Positions 1-8,406 of a stretch of DNA of 41,506 nucleotides are shown piece after piece. The notes under the pieces were generated by a model. The model was not told where the DNA came from, ran no database searches, and was given only the letters and a program-made list of their open reading frames with translations. Every line of letters starts with the position of its first letter. The first letter of the stretch is position 1. The stretch spans positions 1-41,506 of the forward strand of contig CALBJW010000051.1 of the NCBI GenBank assembly GCA_937893145.1, in the 5' to 3' direction. The position numbers were made by a program, and so were the translations under genes. Source of the DNA: an uncultured Prevotellaceae bacterium. GTDB taxonomy: Bacteria > Bacteroidota > Bacteroidia > Bacteroidales > Bacteroidaceae.

Positions 1-411
1 GTTATCGAAGAGATGCTTCGTGCAAAGCCGGAATACCATATCAATCTGTCGTTTTACGAAACACCAGAATCAGATGATGCAGTCTCTGTTATAGCCAACC
101 GCTACCTCCTTGCCCTTGCTTTTCGCAACCTCATAGAGAACAACTGCAAGTATTCTTCAGACCACACCTCACATGTTAGCATTGGAGTACAGCAAGGTCT
201 CTCCATCACTTTTGCCGACAATGGCATTGGCATGACTCCTGCAGAACGTCGCAATCTATTCCGCATGTTCTACCGTGGTAGCAACCACGCAGAAGGTGGA
301 CATGGAATAGGTATGGCTCTTGTACAGCGCATCATGGTACTCCACAATGCTTGCATTGACGTTCAGAGCAAGGAAGGACACGGCACAAAGTTTATCCTTA
401 GACTGTACTAA
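1..411 (+). CDS. Sensor histidine kinase, C-terminal ATPase domain (5' truncated)
   Basis: The reading frame is open from the first base of the window, so this is the last ~136 residues of a longer protein. It holds a complete HATPase_c core: an N-box (NLIENNCKYS), a G1 box (ADNGIGM), an F-like segment (LFRMFYRG) and a G2 box (GGHGIGMAL), ending with GHGTKFILRLY just before the stop. This is the ATP-binding part of a two-component sensor kinase, which phosphorylates its own histidine (outside the window) and passes the phosphate to a response regulator. It converges on the polyene operon and need not be related to it. The family is clear; the signal it senses cannot be told. Confidence 0.9.
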   Translation, partial: VIEEMLRAKPEYHINLSFYETPESDDAVSVIANRYLLALAFRNLIENNCKYSSDHTSHVSIGVQQGLSITFADNGIGMTPAERRNLFRMFYRGSNHAEGGHGIGMALVQRIMVLHNACIDVQSKEGHGTKFILRLY

Positions 412-459
412 GTCAACATGGGCGCTTCATTTTTGTTTATTATTGTATAGTGCCATTTA

Positions 460-1062
460 TCACCAATCTTCTTCGCTTGCCTTTTGATTAAGCATAATGC
501 TAAATTCGTTTAGGATTTCTTCCCACCATATATTTATGATTGGGAAAGCATAACTCAGCATTGCTTCGTATTGTTTCCGTTGCAGTCCACTTAGTTTTGA
601 AGGAATGTCTTTGAATATCACGCCCAGATTAACATCTGTATTTGAGGAATGGGATATGTTTGACATACTTATCTTACATTTTCCATCCTTTATTCTTACC
701 TCAACCGATGAGGTAAGGTTGCCTGAGAGGCCTGCCATAGATGTTATATCCTGCACGGTCTTGGCTTTCTTACCAATATAAGGTATCCATGACACTTTTT
801 TAATCAGTTCGGTTGTGGCATTGTTTATGGTAAAATCATGGTTTAACCTTCCAAAGAGTATTCCACCTTCTTTATCATCAAACTGCAGGGTGTTGTTGCC
901 ATCCTTATATGCTTGGTGCAAGAACCAAATCTTTGCATTTTGATATATCTGCTGTCGGGTGAGTGTCGGAATTTGAATGACGGTATCGATTCTGACTTCG
1001 CCCTGCGCACGGACGGATGTGGCAAATAGGACTGCCAGAAGGGTAAGCAAAAGTTGTTTCAT
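460..1062 (-). CDS. Secreted DUF4468-like protein
   Basis: This protein of 200 residues has an N-terminal signal peptide (MKQLLLTLLAVLFATSVRAQ, cleavage probably after ARAQ). The mature part begins with a segment typical of DUF4468/TBP-like-fold proteins of Bacteroidetes: a 'Q-I-Y-Q-N-A-K-I-W-F' helix, then 'DDKEGGILFGR'. These proteins are periplasmic or surface proteins of unknown role. It starts 2 bp after the AMP ligase stop, so it is probably the last gene of the polyene operon. It could also be a passenger gene with no part in the pathway. The domain assignment is by motif recognition only. Confidence 0.75.
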   Translation of the reverse strand: MKQLLLTLLAVLFATSVRAQGEVRIDTVIQIPTLTRQQIYQNAKIWFLHQAYKDGNNTLQFDDKEGGILFGRLNHDFTINNATTELIKKVSWIPYIGKKAKTVQDITSMAGLSGNLTSSVEVRIKDGKCKISMSNISHSSNTDVNLGVIFKDIPSKLSGLQRKQYEAMLSYAFPIINIWWEEILNEFSIMLNQKASEEDW

Positions 1063-1064
1063 AA

Positions 1065-2381
1065 TTAGATATAGTTTTTTCTGTTTAATTTCCCGTTATA
1101 GGTTCTGCTTATTTCTTCTACCACCTCGTAATAGGTTGGCACTTTATGAGGTTCAACTCGCGACTTGATATGAAGTGCAAGTTCGCGCTTGTTGAATTCT
1201 GCACCAGGAGCAGGCACAAGGAGAAGTTTCAGAACTGTGCCAATGACAGGATGAGTGGCACGAATGCAAATACAATCCTTGACGGATGGGTGGGAAGATG
1301 CTGCGCTCTCAACCTCTACGGGGTCAACCTTGAATCCTCCAACGTTTATAACATCTCCTTGGCGGCCTTTAAGGTGTATCATACCCGATTCGTCCACATA
1401 GCCGAGATCAGAACCGTGAATCTTGCCATCACGGAGAACCTGTCTTGTGTTTTGTTCATCATTGACATAACCGCTCATTATGGTCTTGCCTGAGACAATT
1501 ACATTGCCATCTTCAGTTACCTCAACTGAAGAGTTCTTCATAGGTCTGCCTATGCAACCCTCCATGTATTTCCCATCGTTGAAGTTGTAGGTGCTGACAC
1601 AACCGATTTCTGTTCCTCCATAAGTGTTGTAGAGACGTGAATGTGGAAGTGCTTCTGCAAGTTGCTGCATATCGCTCCTGGTGATTGGCGCAGCACCAGT
1701 TTCGATGAAATCAATCTTGTCCGAGACTTTCGTGATTTCATCATACGAGAACTGCAGGAGCATACGAATGCTTGCAGGAACAAGGAATGTGGCAAACTTC
1801 CTGTATGGAAGATTGAAAATATCAAAGAATGCGTTCAAATCCTTCAGTCCATCAAGAATACATACCGTGCCACCGATGGTAAGTACTGGGTGCATCTTGA
1901 AAAGAGAGGCTATATGGTTGAGCGGTCCACTGATGATAAACAGAAGTTCCGATGTAAAATGGAGGTCATGGATAAAATTGTCAGCACATGCCTCAAGACA
2001 CGTGGATGAGAGCATCACTCCCTTTGCTTTGCCTGTGGTACCCGTAGTGTAAAGAATGTCTGTGATATCGTCCGAGAACTCGCACTTGGTGACCTCGTCC
2101 TGTATAGACTTGATTCTTTCATCTGCAGCACCAGCCTCAAGAGGTACGGCTATTGCTCCAAGATGATGGACTGCACAATAGGTGATGATAAAATTGATGT
2201 CCTGTGTGGAGGTGAAAACGTATGGGCGATTCTTCTGCAGTCCTTCTTTTTCGAGGATTGCAGCAGTATGCTTGATATTCTCCCACAAGTCGAAATAGGT
2301 GATTTGTTCACCTCCGCATATAGCAGCAACCTTGTTTGGGGAGGATATAGAGTTATTGTATATTGATTGTTCAAGAGTCAT
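1065..2381 (-). CDS. AMP-forming acyl-CoA/acyl-ACP ligase
   Basis: An ANL-superfamily adenylating enzyme of 438 residues that would activate a carboxylic acid with ATP and load it on CoA or a carrier protein. Visible motifs are the P-loop YTTGTTGKAKG (about residues 111-121), YNTYGGTEIG (251-260), the GSDLGYVDESG and GRQGDVINVGGFKV stretch (323-351) and the C-terminal catalytic lysine in NGKLNRK (K431). All catalytic motifs are present, though the protein is shorter than many family members, mainly before the P-loop. I chose the ATG at 2381; a GTG at 2393 in the same frame would add four residues. It directly follows a carrier protein, the likely acceptor. In aryl-polyene pathways this enzyme activates the aromatic starter acid. 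Here no enzyme making that acid is present, so its substrate is open. Confidence 0.85.
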   Translation of the reverse strand: MTLEQSIYNNSISSPNKVAAICGGEQITYFDLWENIKHTAAILEKEGLQKNRPYVFTSTQDINFIITYCAVHHLGAIAVPLEAGAADERIKSIQDEVTKCEFSDDITDILYTTGTTGKAKGVMLSSTCLEACADNFIHDLHFTSELLFIISGPLNHIASLFKMHPVLTIGGTVCILDGLKDLNAFFDIFNLPYRKFATFLVPASIRMLLQFSYDEITKVSDKIDFIETGAAPITRSDMQQLAEALPHSRLYNTYGGTEIGCVSTYNFNDGKYMEGCIGRPMKNSSVEVTEDGNVIVSGKTIMSGYVNDEQNTRQVLRDGKIHGSDLGYVDESGMIHLKGRQGDVINVGGFKVDPVEVESAASSHPSVKDCICIRATHPVIGTVLKLLLVPAPGAEFNKRELALHIKSRVEPHKVPTYYEVVEEISRTYNGKLNRKNYI

Positions 2382-2396
2382 AATCGTGAGCACATT

Positions 2397-2615
2397 TTAA
2401 GCCAATTTGTTTTGGACCATATTGACAATAGCATCAATCGACTTGAGATTCTTAGGAGTGGCATCCGAAGCACCCAAACGAATATTATATTTCTTTGAGA
2501 GGATAATCAATATTGTCGCTACTCCGAGTGAGTCTAACTCTGTGAACAGGAAATCGGAATCAAAATCTACCGTTGGCAATGCATCAGACAGCATTTCTAA
2601 TATTTCTTCTTTCAT
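2397..2615 (-). CDS. Acyl carrier protein (third of the operon)
   Basis: A 72-residue acyl carrier protein. The serine that receives phosphopantetheine is S29 in the motif TELDSLGVAT. The start is set at MKEEILEM (2615) because a longer frame reaching 2660 would run into the end of the preceding esterase gene and add a sequence unlike a carrier protein. It ends about 16 bp before the AMP ligase start, which suggests the ligase loads this carrier. Its DSLG motif and non-acidic helix after the serine differ from the two other carriers in the operon (DSID, DSLD), in line with a separate partner such as a starter-unit carrier. That specialisation is inference. Confidence 0.85.
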   Translation of the reverse strand: MKEEILEMLSDALPTVDFDSDFLFTELDSLGVATILIILSKKYNIRLGASDATPKNLKSIDAIVNMVQNKLA

Positions 2616-2628
2616 AATAGTGTTGTTT

Positions 2629-3930
2629 TTATTGGAAAAGATGCGGAAGGAACTCAACAAGATATTTTCGCCAATTACTCCACTTGTGTGCTCCTTCTGT
2701 AACTGTATAGTTTATAGGATATTGTTTATTCTTGAGTCTAATTACAAAATCATCAATAGGTTTCTTGACAAAGTCGTCCTTTCCAACAGCGATGTAATAG
2801 TAACGAGGTGGGGAGAGGAACAAATTGTCCATCTTCCACTCTATGTCATCATAGACTTTTATGCTACTGTCACGCTCTGAAGAAGAGTACTGTTCATTGC
2901 CTTCGTTTCTAAGGTTGGAAAATATTTGCTTGATTTTTGATATTGTCGATCTGACATTTTTGATTTGTGAACCAATGCCGCCCGAAAAAGATGGTTTGAT
3001 TTGTGGGGAGAACAATCCTATATAAGAGAAATCTTTGGGATTATTTGCCGTAATGAAAAGTGTTTGCATACCACCAAGTGAAAGTCCCGCAATAGCCCTA
3101 TTCTCGAGGTTAGGAATTGTACGATAATGAGTGTCTATATATCTCACTATGTCGTTCATAAATTTACTTTCAAAAATTCCATATTGTGATGCTAAATTGT
3201 TGTTTGATGGTTTTGCATCCATATACGGACTTTCACCAGGTGCAGCATCAAGGGTAATGTCGCCATTTGGCATAACGACAATCATAGGACAGACTTTACC
3301 CTCAGCAATCATATTGTCAACAATTTGTATTGCACGTCCACAATCACACCAAGAATTTTCATCCCCACCAGTTCCATGAAGCAGATAAAGCACAGGGAAC
3401 CTTTGCGATGTGTCAGAATACGAAGGAGGTGTATATACTGTCATACGACGTTTTGCCATTCCCTCAACGGTTGATGGATACCAAACCTTTGACACATTCC
3501 CATGAGGCACGTCCTTCTCGATGTAGTAGTCTGCCACTCCACCAGGAATGATGAAATAGTTGTAGTAGTGGTCTATATCTCGTACCACGTTCGGATTGAA
3601 CGAGTCGAGCGAATCTCCATCTTCCTCACCATCAACTTTGTAATAATACAAATACATATCTGGTTCGAGAGGACGAGTCGTATATGTCCATAATGTGTCA
3701 TTCTCCTGATGAAGTTCTATGTCATTACGAATCTTAAGTCTTCCTATTCCTGGACGGATTGACAAACCACCAGTAGGGATATCACCTCTAAGTTCTACAT
3801 CATCCGCTTCTGGAACTGAAAAATACAGTGTCACAGAATTGTCAGGATTCTGCACTGGAGATGTTATCTGAGCATTGGCAATAACGGAAAGCCAAGCAAG
3901 GAACATTAATATGAATCGATGTGATGACAT
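2629..3930 (-). CDS. Secreted esterase, Fes/CE1-like, with N-terminal E-set domain
   Basis: A 433-residue exported hydrolase. It has a signal peptide (residues 1-20, ending VIANA), an immunoglobulin-like E-set/CBM48-type domain (about 25-130) and an alpha/beta-hydrolase domain of the enterochelin-esterase/carbohydrate-esterase-1 type. The oxyanion region is LLHGTGGDENSW (183-194). The nucleophile is S284 in AGLSLGGMQ, the acid is D385 or D386 in VGKDDF, and the histidine is H415 in GAHKW. Such enzymes cut ester bonds, often feruloyl, acetyl or siderophore esters. It lies between the exporter (19 bp upstream) and a carrier protein, so it may trim or transfer the acyl product outside the cytoplasm. 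It could also be a polysaccharide esterase that happens to sit in the operon. Confidence 0.85.
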   Translation of the reverse strand: MSSHRFILMFLAWLSVIANAQITSPVQNPDNSVTLYFSVPEADDVELRGDIPTGGLSIRPGIGRLKIRNDIELHQENDTLWTYTTRPLEPDMYLYYYKVDGEEDGDSLDSFNPNVVRDIDHYYNYFIIPGGVADYYIEKDVPHGNVSKVWYPSTVEGMAKRRMTVYTPPSYSDTSQRFPVLYLLHGTGGDENSWCDCGRAIQIVDNMIAEGKVCPMIVVMPNGDITLDAAPGESPYMDAKPSNNNLASQYGIFESKFMNDIVRYIDTHYRTIPNLENRAIAGLSLGGMQTLFITANNPKDFSYIGLFSPQIKPSFSGGIGSQIKNVRSTISKIKQIFSNLRNEGNEQYSSSERDSSIKVYDDIEWKMDNLFLSPPRYYYIAVGKDDFVKKPIDDFVIRLKNKQYPINYTVTEGAHKWSNWRKYLVEFLPHLFQ

Positions 3931-3949
3931 AATTTTACAGGATTGTTGC

Positions 3950-6364
3950 TCAAAGTGTTGACATACGCTTAGGGAATAACCTCATCAAACACTTGAAGAG
4001 CAATGGTGGAATGAGATATGCCATAAATACCACGCAGAACATGCCGACAATGGTCACTTCCGCGAGAGAACGGAGTGCTGGATGCTGAGCTAAAATAAGG
4101 GTACCTATACCGATGAACATTATGAGAGCGGACAGGATAATACTATTTTTGTATGATGCCAACACTGGTTTCTTATGAATATATTCGCTGATACATCCTT
4201 CTGTCATGAAGATTGTATAGTCATCACCCTGACCGAAGATGAATGTGGCCAGAATAATGTTGACAATATTGAACTTGATGCCAAAGATTGACATGATGCC
4301 AAGTATCCACACCCAACTGATAGCCATCGGGATGAAGGAGATGATGGCAAGTTCGATGCGACGGAACGAGAACCAAAGGAAAAGGAACACGATGAGTGAA
4401 CATGCCCAACCGATATAGTTGAAGTCATCCGAAAGGCTGTTTGCAAGTGCGCTGTTCAAACTGCTTATGTCAAATGTGCCTGGCAAACGTGAAAGGACAG
4501 TTTCTGCATTCTCAGGATTGACATTGAGGATGTCAACCACCGAACAACGTGATGCTTTCTCATCATAGCTCAAATTCCCACTGAACACTGCCTTTGTAAG
4601 TGGAGAGAAATAGTCGAACTCTTGCGGAGCATATTCGCCAGAGAGGATATCATCAAAACTGGTGAATGCCTCAGAACTGAAGTTGTGAGCGAGTGCTGCA
4701 GATGGAAGCGAAGCGAACACATCCTTATGGCGTTGGATGAATGAGTGCCATGCATCAATACGATTCTTCTGCTCTGCCACGGAAGAGAGGAACTGAGATA
4801 CGCCTTCATGATGATTGATGAGTCCACTGCCTACGAGCGAATCGATAGATGATTGGCGAGAGGCTGAGAGTTCAAGAGCCTGGTCGAATGTCTCAGCAGA
4901 AGATACAACGTAGAGAGTCTTGCTGTCTTCGCTGGCAGATTCAAGTAGATTCTTGAAATATGCCATATCATCGCGCTGCTGTGAAGTCATGTAGTTGATG
5001 TTTGACATATTGGAATCAAACTCGGTGCTCAAACTGAAATAACCGAACACAACCGTAAGGATGCAAACGAGAACAACCAGATATTTATTGCTTTCAATCT
5101 GGACAGATGAGAGACGACGCATCAACTTTGGTGCTTTGGTAGGACGCACAAAATGTGGCAGATAGAACAACACGAAGAGAATCGTTCCTACGAGAAGAAG
5201 AGAGGCGAACAATCCAAGATCGCGAAGAGCAGTGGATTGCAGAGGTACAAGTGCAAGGAAAGCGCCTACGGTAGTGACATTTCCCACAATAAGAGGTGTG
5301 GCTATCTCACGAAGTGCGGAGCGAACATTTGCCTCATGGTCAAGATGAGCCACGAGATGAAGCGGATAATTGACAGCAATACCAAGTATCACACTCGATA
5401 TGCCAACAACGATCATCGAAACACTATCGTGCATGACCGACATTCCCGCAAGGGCAAAGAACCATCCCCAACTGATGGAGATAACTATCAGAAGTATATT
5501 GCGGAACGAGCGGAAAGAATATACCAACAAGAGAATGATGAGCACCACAGAAACAGCAATAGCAAGTATGCTGTCATACTTTATCTGACTTGCATTACCG
5601 ACTGCAATCTGTGGACCTCCCACGATATGAGCATGAACTGTAGGATAGTTCGCATTCATCTCTTCAATAGACTCTTCGAGAAGACGAATGAGGCGTGAAT
5701 TCATGTTTGTCTCACTATTGCCGAAAGGCGATGTGAGCATAACCACAGCACGACTCATGTCGGGAGTGAAGATGTAGCCATCATACATCTCGAAACGAAG
5801 CTGCTGTTGAGAACGCTGAAGACGACTGACTACTGGTGTGAAGAGATTAAGCGGGTCACGACCTATGTTTTCCGTAAGGAGATTGCCCGAAGGAAACATG
5901 AGCATCTCACGGTCTGCAGTGAGTTGCTGGTCGATAAATCCTGGAGCAGAGAGCATGCTGTCCATACGCTCATAATCGGCAGAAGTGAGGAAATACGGAA
6001 TGTTCTCATAAACAAAGTCTGTCACCTCCGAGATTCGCTCAAGATCAAAAGTTGCCGTGAGGTCGCTACACCATTCTGCGGTGTCTTTCTCTCTGACACA
6101 ATCAGTAAACTGATTTATCGCTTCTACCGTAAGGTCTGCATCATCGGGATTGTCAAAAAGGACAAAGAGTCGGTTTGCTCCCGAGATGTCCTGATAGACA
6201 GACATAGCCTCCTTCTCCGAATCGCCCAGCGGAAGAAAGTCACTAATGTCTTCTTTGTACGATAGATTAAGCACAAGCACGATAAGCGCAAGGGTGAAAA
6301 CAGAGAATGAACCCCACATCACCCGCTTGTGCGAATGCATATAGTTGTATATCTTACTTATCAT
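3950..6364 (-). CDS. MMPL/RND-family exporter
   Basis: An inner-membrane transporter of 804 residues with the two-fold layout of MMPL/RND lipid exporters. There is one N-terminal membrane helix (about residues 15-35), a large periplasmic loop, a block of five helices (about 265-405), a second helix and loop, and a final block of five helices (about 640-795). The conserved FGQGDDYTIFMTEG stretch before the last helices is typical of MMPL proteins. Transporters of this kind in aryl-polyene clusters are thought to move the lipid product, or pull it from the inner membrane to the LolA-like carrier. The gene overlaps the PlsC-like gene by 11 bp. The substrate is inferred from context. Confidence 0.88.
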   Translation of the reverse strand: MISKIYNYMHSHKRVMWGSFSVFTLALIVLVLNLSYKEDISDFLPLGDSEKEAMSVYQDISGANRLFVLFDNPDDADLTVEAINQFTDCVREKDTAEWCSDLTATFDLERISEVTDFVYENIPYFLTSADYERMDSMLSAPGFIDQQLTADREMLMFPSGNLLTENIGRDPLNLFTPVVSRLQRSQQQLRFEMYDGYIFTPDMSRAVVMLTSPFGNSETNMNSRLIRLLEESIEEMNANYPTVHAHIVGGPQIAVGNASQIKYDSILAIAVSVVLIILLLVYSFRSFRNILLIVISISWGWFFALAGMSVMHDSVSMIVVGISSVILGIAVNYPLHLVAHLDHEANVRSALREIATPLIVGNVTTVGAFLALVPLQSTALRDLGLFASLLLVGTILFVLFYLPHFVRPTKAPKLMRRLSSVQIESNKYLVVLVCILTVVFGYFSLSTEFDSNMSNINYMTSQQRDDMAYFKNLLESASEDSKTLYVVSSAETFDQALELSASRQSSIDSLVGSGLINHHEGVSQFLSSVAEQKNRIDAWHSFIQRHKDVFASLPSAALAHNFSSEAFTSFDDILSGEYAPQEFDYFSPLTKAVFSGNLSYDEKASRCSVVDILNVNPENAETVLSRLPGTFDISSLNSALANSLSDDFNYIGWACSLIVFLFLWFSFRRIELAIISFIPMAISWVWILGIMSIFGIKFNIVNIILATFIFGQGDDYTIFMTEGCISEYIHKKPVLASYKNSIILSALIMFIGIGTLILAQHPALRSLAEVTIVGMFCVVFMAYLIPPLLFKCLMRLFPKRMSTL

Positions 6365-7490
6365 ATTTAATTTTACTATCTATAGGACCCGAATAAATGC
6401 CAAGGAAAATATCCACAAGTGTATCTATGTCGCATTCTTCTTCATACTTGGAGAGTCTTTGCGCATAGTCCAAGAAAGTTTTCTTCTCTTCCGGAGAATA
6501 AAAACTGCAATACTCTTGTTTACCATGTCGCAAGTCGTGTGCGATGTAGTTGTTTGGAGTTAACTTGTAGGCTGTGCAGATGCGCTGGTCTATGAGTTCT
6601 GCCACGTGTCTATGGAAATCTCCAGATGTGCAATCATCAAACTGCAGAAGGTCTTCGCGTGTGATAGGTTTACAGAACTCTATATGCACACGCCCCTTAG
6701 GTTGAGATATACCTGTGAGAATGCTATTCAAGTCTTCACCAGGCTTCTTGAGGTAAGGACCCTGACGACGAGTATAAAGTTCAATGGCCTTCAATATGTC
6801 GCATGATTCCCATTCGTACGATACAGCCACAGGAAGGATGTTGAGTTCTGCAAGTGAATCAATCTTATCATCGCACTTGCTCATACCAAACATTTTGATG
6901 ATTCCCTGATCTGTGCGGTCTATACCATCCTTCGTGCGTCCATTACGCTGGGCAATCCATACAGACTGTTTTTTCTCTGTTATTGTGGTACGGATATAAT
7001 CAGAAAGGTGATAAGATGCCTTGTAAAATTCACGAACACTGCCTCCTGGTCGTTCTACCTTGAACATCTTGTTGGACTTACCCACATCAATGACTACCTG
7101 TCCCTGCATAAGATTGGCACCGAAGGTAATCTCGCAGGTGTCAAATCCATTGTCTGTGAGAATATTCTGCATCAATGAGGCATCCAGCATAATATCACGG
7201 TGATTGGATACATAGAGGTAATTCTTGTCCTTTTCCACATATTCCAATCCTCCGAAAGTAAAGCCGGTCGTACTTTTCTTCAGAATCTGTTTGTTGGCCC
7301 AATACATAACTCCAAGCTGGAAGTCTCGAATAGTCTTATACCCTACAATCTCACTTCTCACATCTTCCATCTTGCGTTCTGGAAAAACATAGTTAGACAG
7401 TAGCGGAAACGAAGTGCTTTCGGCTATTCTCTTCATTGCCTCTGGAATCTCAGAGTCGTAATATGGGCGAATATCATCAAAACGGTTCAT
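6354..7490 (-). CDS. PlsC-like lipid acyltransferase (Bacteroidetes type)
   Basis: A 378-residue protein of the 1-acylglycerol-phosphate acyltransferase (LPLAT) superfamily. The N-terminus MNRFDDIRPYYDSEIPEAMK and the motif SNHRDIMLD (H97, D99, D103) match a Bacteroidetes-wide subfamily. The usual HX4D box appears as H-R-D-I-M-L-D, and the second motif, normally EGTRS, is AQRNGRTKDG (180-189). It probably transfers a fatty or polyene acyl group to a lipid or sugar head group at the cytoplasmic face of the inner membrane. It overlaps the exporter by 11 bp. It could be a housekeeping-type acyltransferase recruited into the operon. Confidence 0.8.
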   Translation of the reverse strand: MNRFDDIRPYYDSEIPEAMKRIAESTSFPLLSNYVFPERKMEDVRSEIVGYKTIRDFQLGVMYWANKQILKKSTTGFTFGGLEYVEKDKNYLYVSNHRDIMLDASLMQNILTDNGFDTCEITFGANLMQGQVVIDVGKSNKMFKVERPGGSVREFYKASYHLSDYIRTTITEKKQSVWIAQRNGRTKDGIDRTDQGIIKMFGMSKCDDKIDSLAELNILPVAVSYEWESCDILKAIELYTRRQGPYLKKPGEDLNSILTGISQPKGRVHIEFCKPITREDLLQFDDCTSGDFHRHVAELIDQRICTAYKLTPNNYIAHDLRHGKQEYCSFYSPEEKKTFLDYAQRLSKYEEECDIDTLVDIFLGIYSGPIDSKIKYDK

Positions 7491-7509
7491 ATATTTAGTA
7501 TGATAATTT

Positions 7510-8406
7510 TTACATATTTAAGGAGTTCATCCAATCGATAAAGGCAGTCTTCCACTGTCTGCATTCTGCTGTTCCTTTTCTTTCCGATGCTCCGAAACCA
7601 TGTCCTCCGGTTCGATACTGCAGGTACTTGTGCTGCACATGTTGGGCATTGAGAGCAGAATCGAGCATTTCCGAGTTATGGTACTTTACCACATGATCAT
7701 CTCGACAGTTAACAAGGAATACGGGTGGACAATCCCTTTTGACATGCTTCTCAAGAGAGAGCGAGTCGCGCAGCACTCGGTCGCGCTTTCCTTTTTCGCC
7801 CAAGAGTGCACGTCGTGAACGCTTATGACTATCCGGATGCGACATGCTGACAACAGGATAGATAGGAGCCACGAAATCCGGAAGTAGAGACGTAGTGTGC
7901 TTTATGCCTAAGAGACTCAAGAAGTCAGTACCGGCATACACCGCCCCACTCATAGCAAGATGTCCGCCTGCAGAGAACCCCATAGTACCTAAACGACTAA
8001 TATTGTACTGAGCAGAATGCTCACGCACATATTGAATAGAACGCTGAAGGTCGGAAATCATTATTGGGTGCTTGTTGCCTCCATACAAAGCACGAATATG
8101 TGTTGCATATTGAAATTTGCCTTGAACTCTGTATTTAAGCACGAATGCCGTGAAACCATGCGAGGAGAGCCATCGCGCCACATCTGTACCTTCTGTCTTG
8201 TAGTCGAGCCAACAATAACTACCACCCGGACAGATGATTACTGCTGTATGCCGATTCTGCACGCTTCCAGAGGGACGAAAGACCTCAAGAGTTGTTGATT
8301 TCGTTTTGACACCCGTTCCTTTCCAGATGTCTATCTTCTCCTGAGCGAAAACACACAACCACACATTCAACAAGTTAAGCAATATTGTAAGTTTGATTCT
8401 TTTCAA
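7510..8406 (-). CDS. Exported alpha/beta hydrolase, acetyl-esterase-like
   Basis: A 298-residue hydrolase with a signal peptide (about residues 1-21, ending VFAQ). The oxyanion segment is IICPGGSYCWLDYKTEG (58-74, in place of HGGG). The nucleophile is S145 in GFSAGGHLA, the acid is D236 or D237 in NCRDDHVV, and the histidine is H269 in GGHGFG. This layout matches Bacteroidetes xylan/acetyl esterases of the DLH/alpha-beta-hydrolase-3 group. The start overlaps the stop of the upstream FAD oxidoreductase by 4 bp, so the two are translated together. Its role in the pathway is unclear: it may deacetylate or release the product, or act on glycans. With the Fes-like enzyme it makes two exported esterases in one operon. 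Confidence 0.85.
   Translation of the reverse strand: MKRIKLTILLNLLNVWLCVFAQEKIDIWKGTGVKTKSTTLEVFRPSGSVQNRHTAVIICPGGSYCWLDYKTEGTDVARWLSSHGFTAFVLKYRVQGKFQYATHIRALYGGNKHPIMISDLQRSIQYVREHSAQYNISRLGTMGFSAGGHLAMSGAVYAGTDFLSLLGIKHTTSLLPDFVAPIYPVVSMSHPDSHKRSRRALLGEKGKRDRVLRDSLSLEKHVKRDCPPVFLVNCRDDHVVKYHNSEMLDSALNAQHVQHKYLQYRTGGHGFGASERKGTAECRQWKTAFIDWMNSLNM

Noticed and set aside
2616..2660. A longer carrier protein starting at 2660
   Set aside because: It would overlap the esterase coding end by about 30 bp and add residues unlike carrier proteins; MKEEILEM at 2615 is the natural start.
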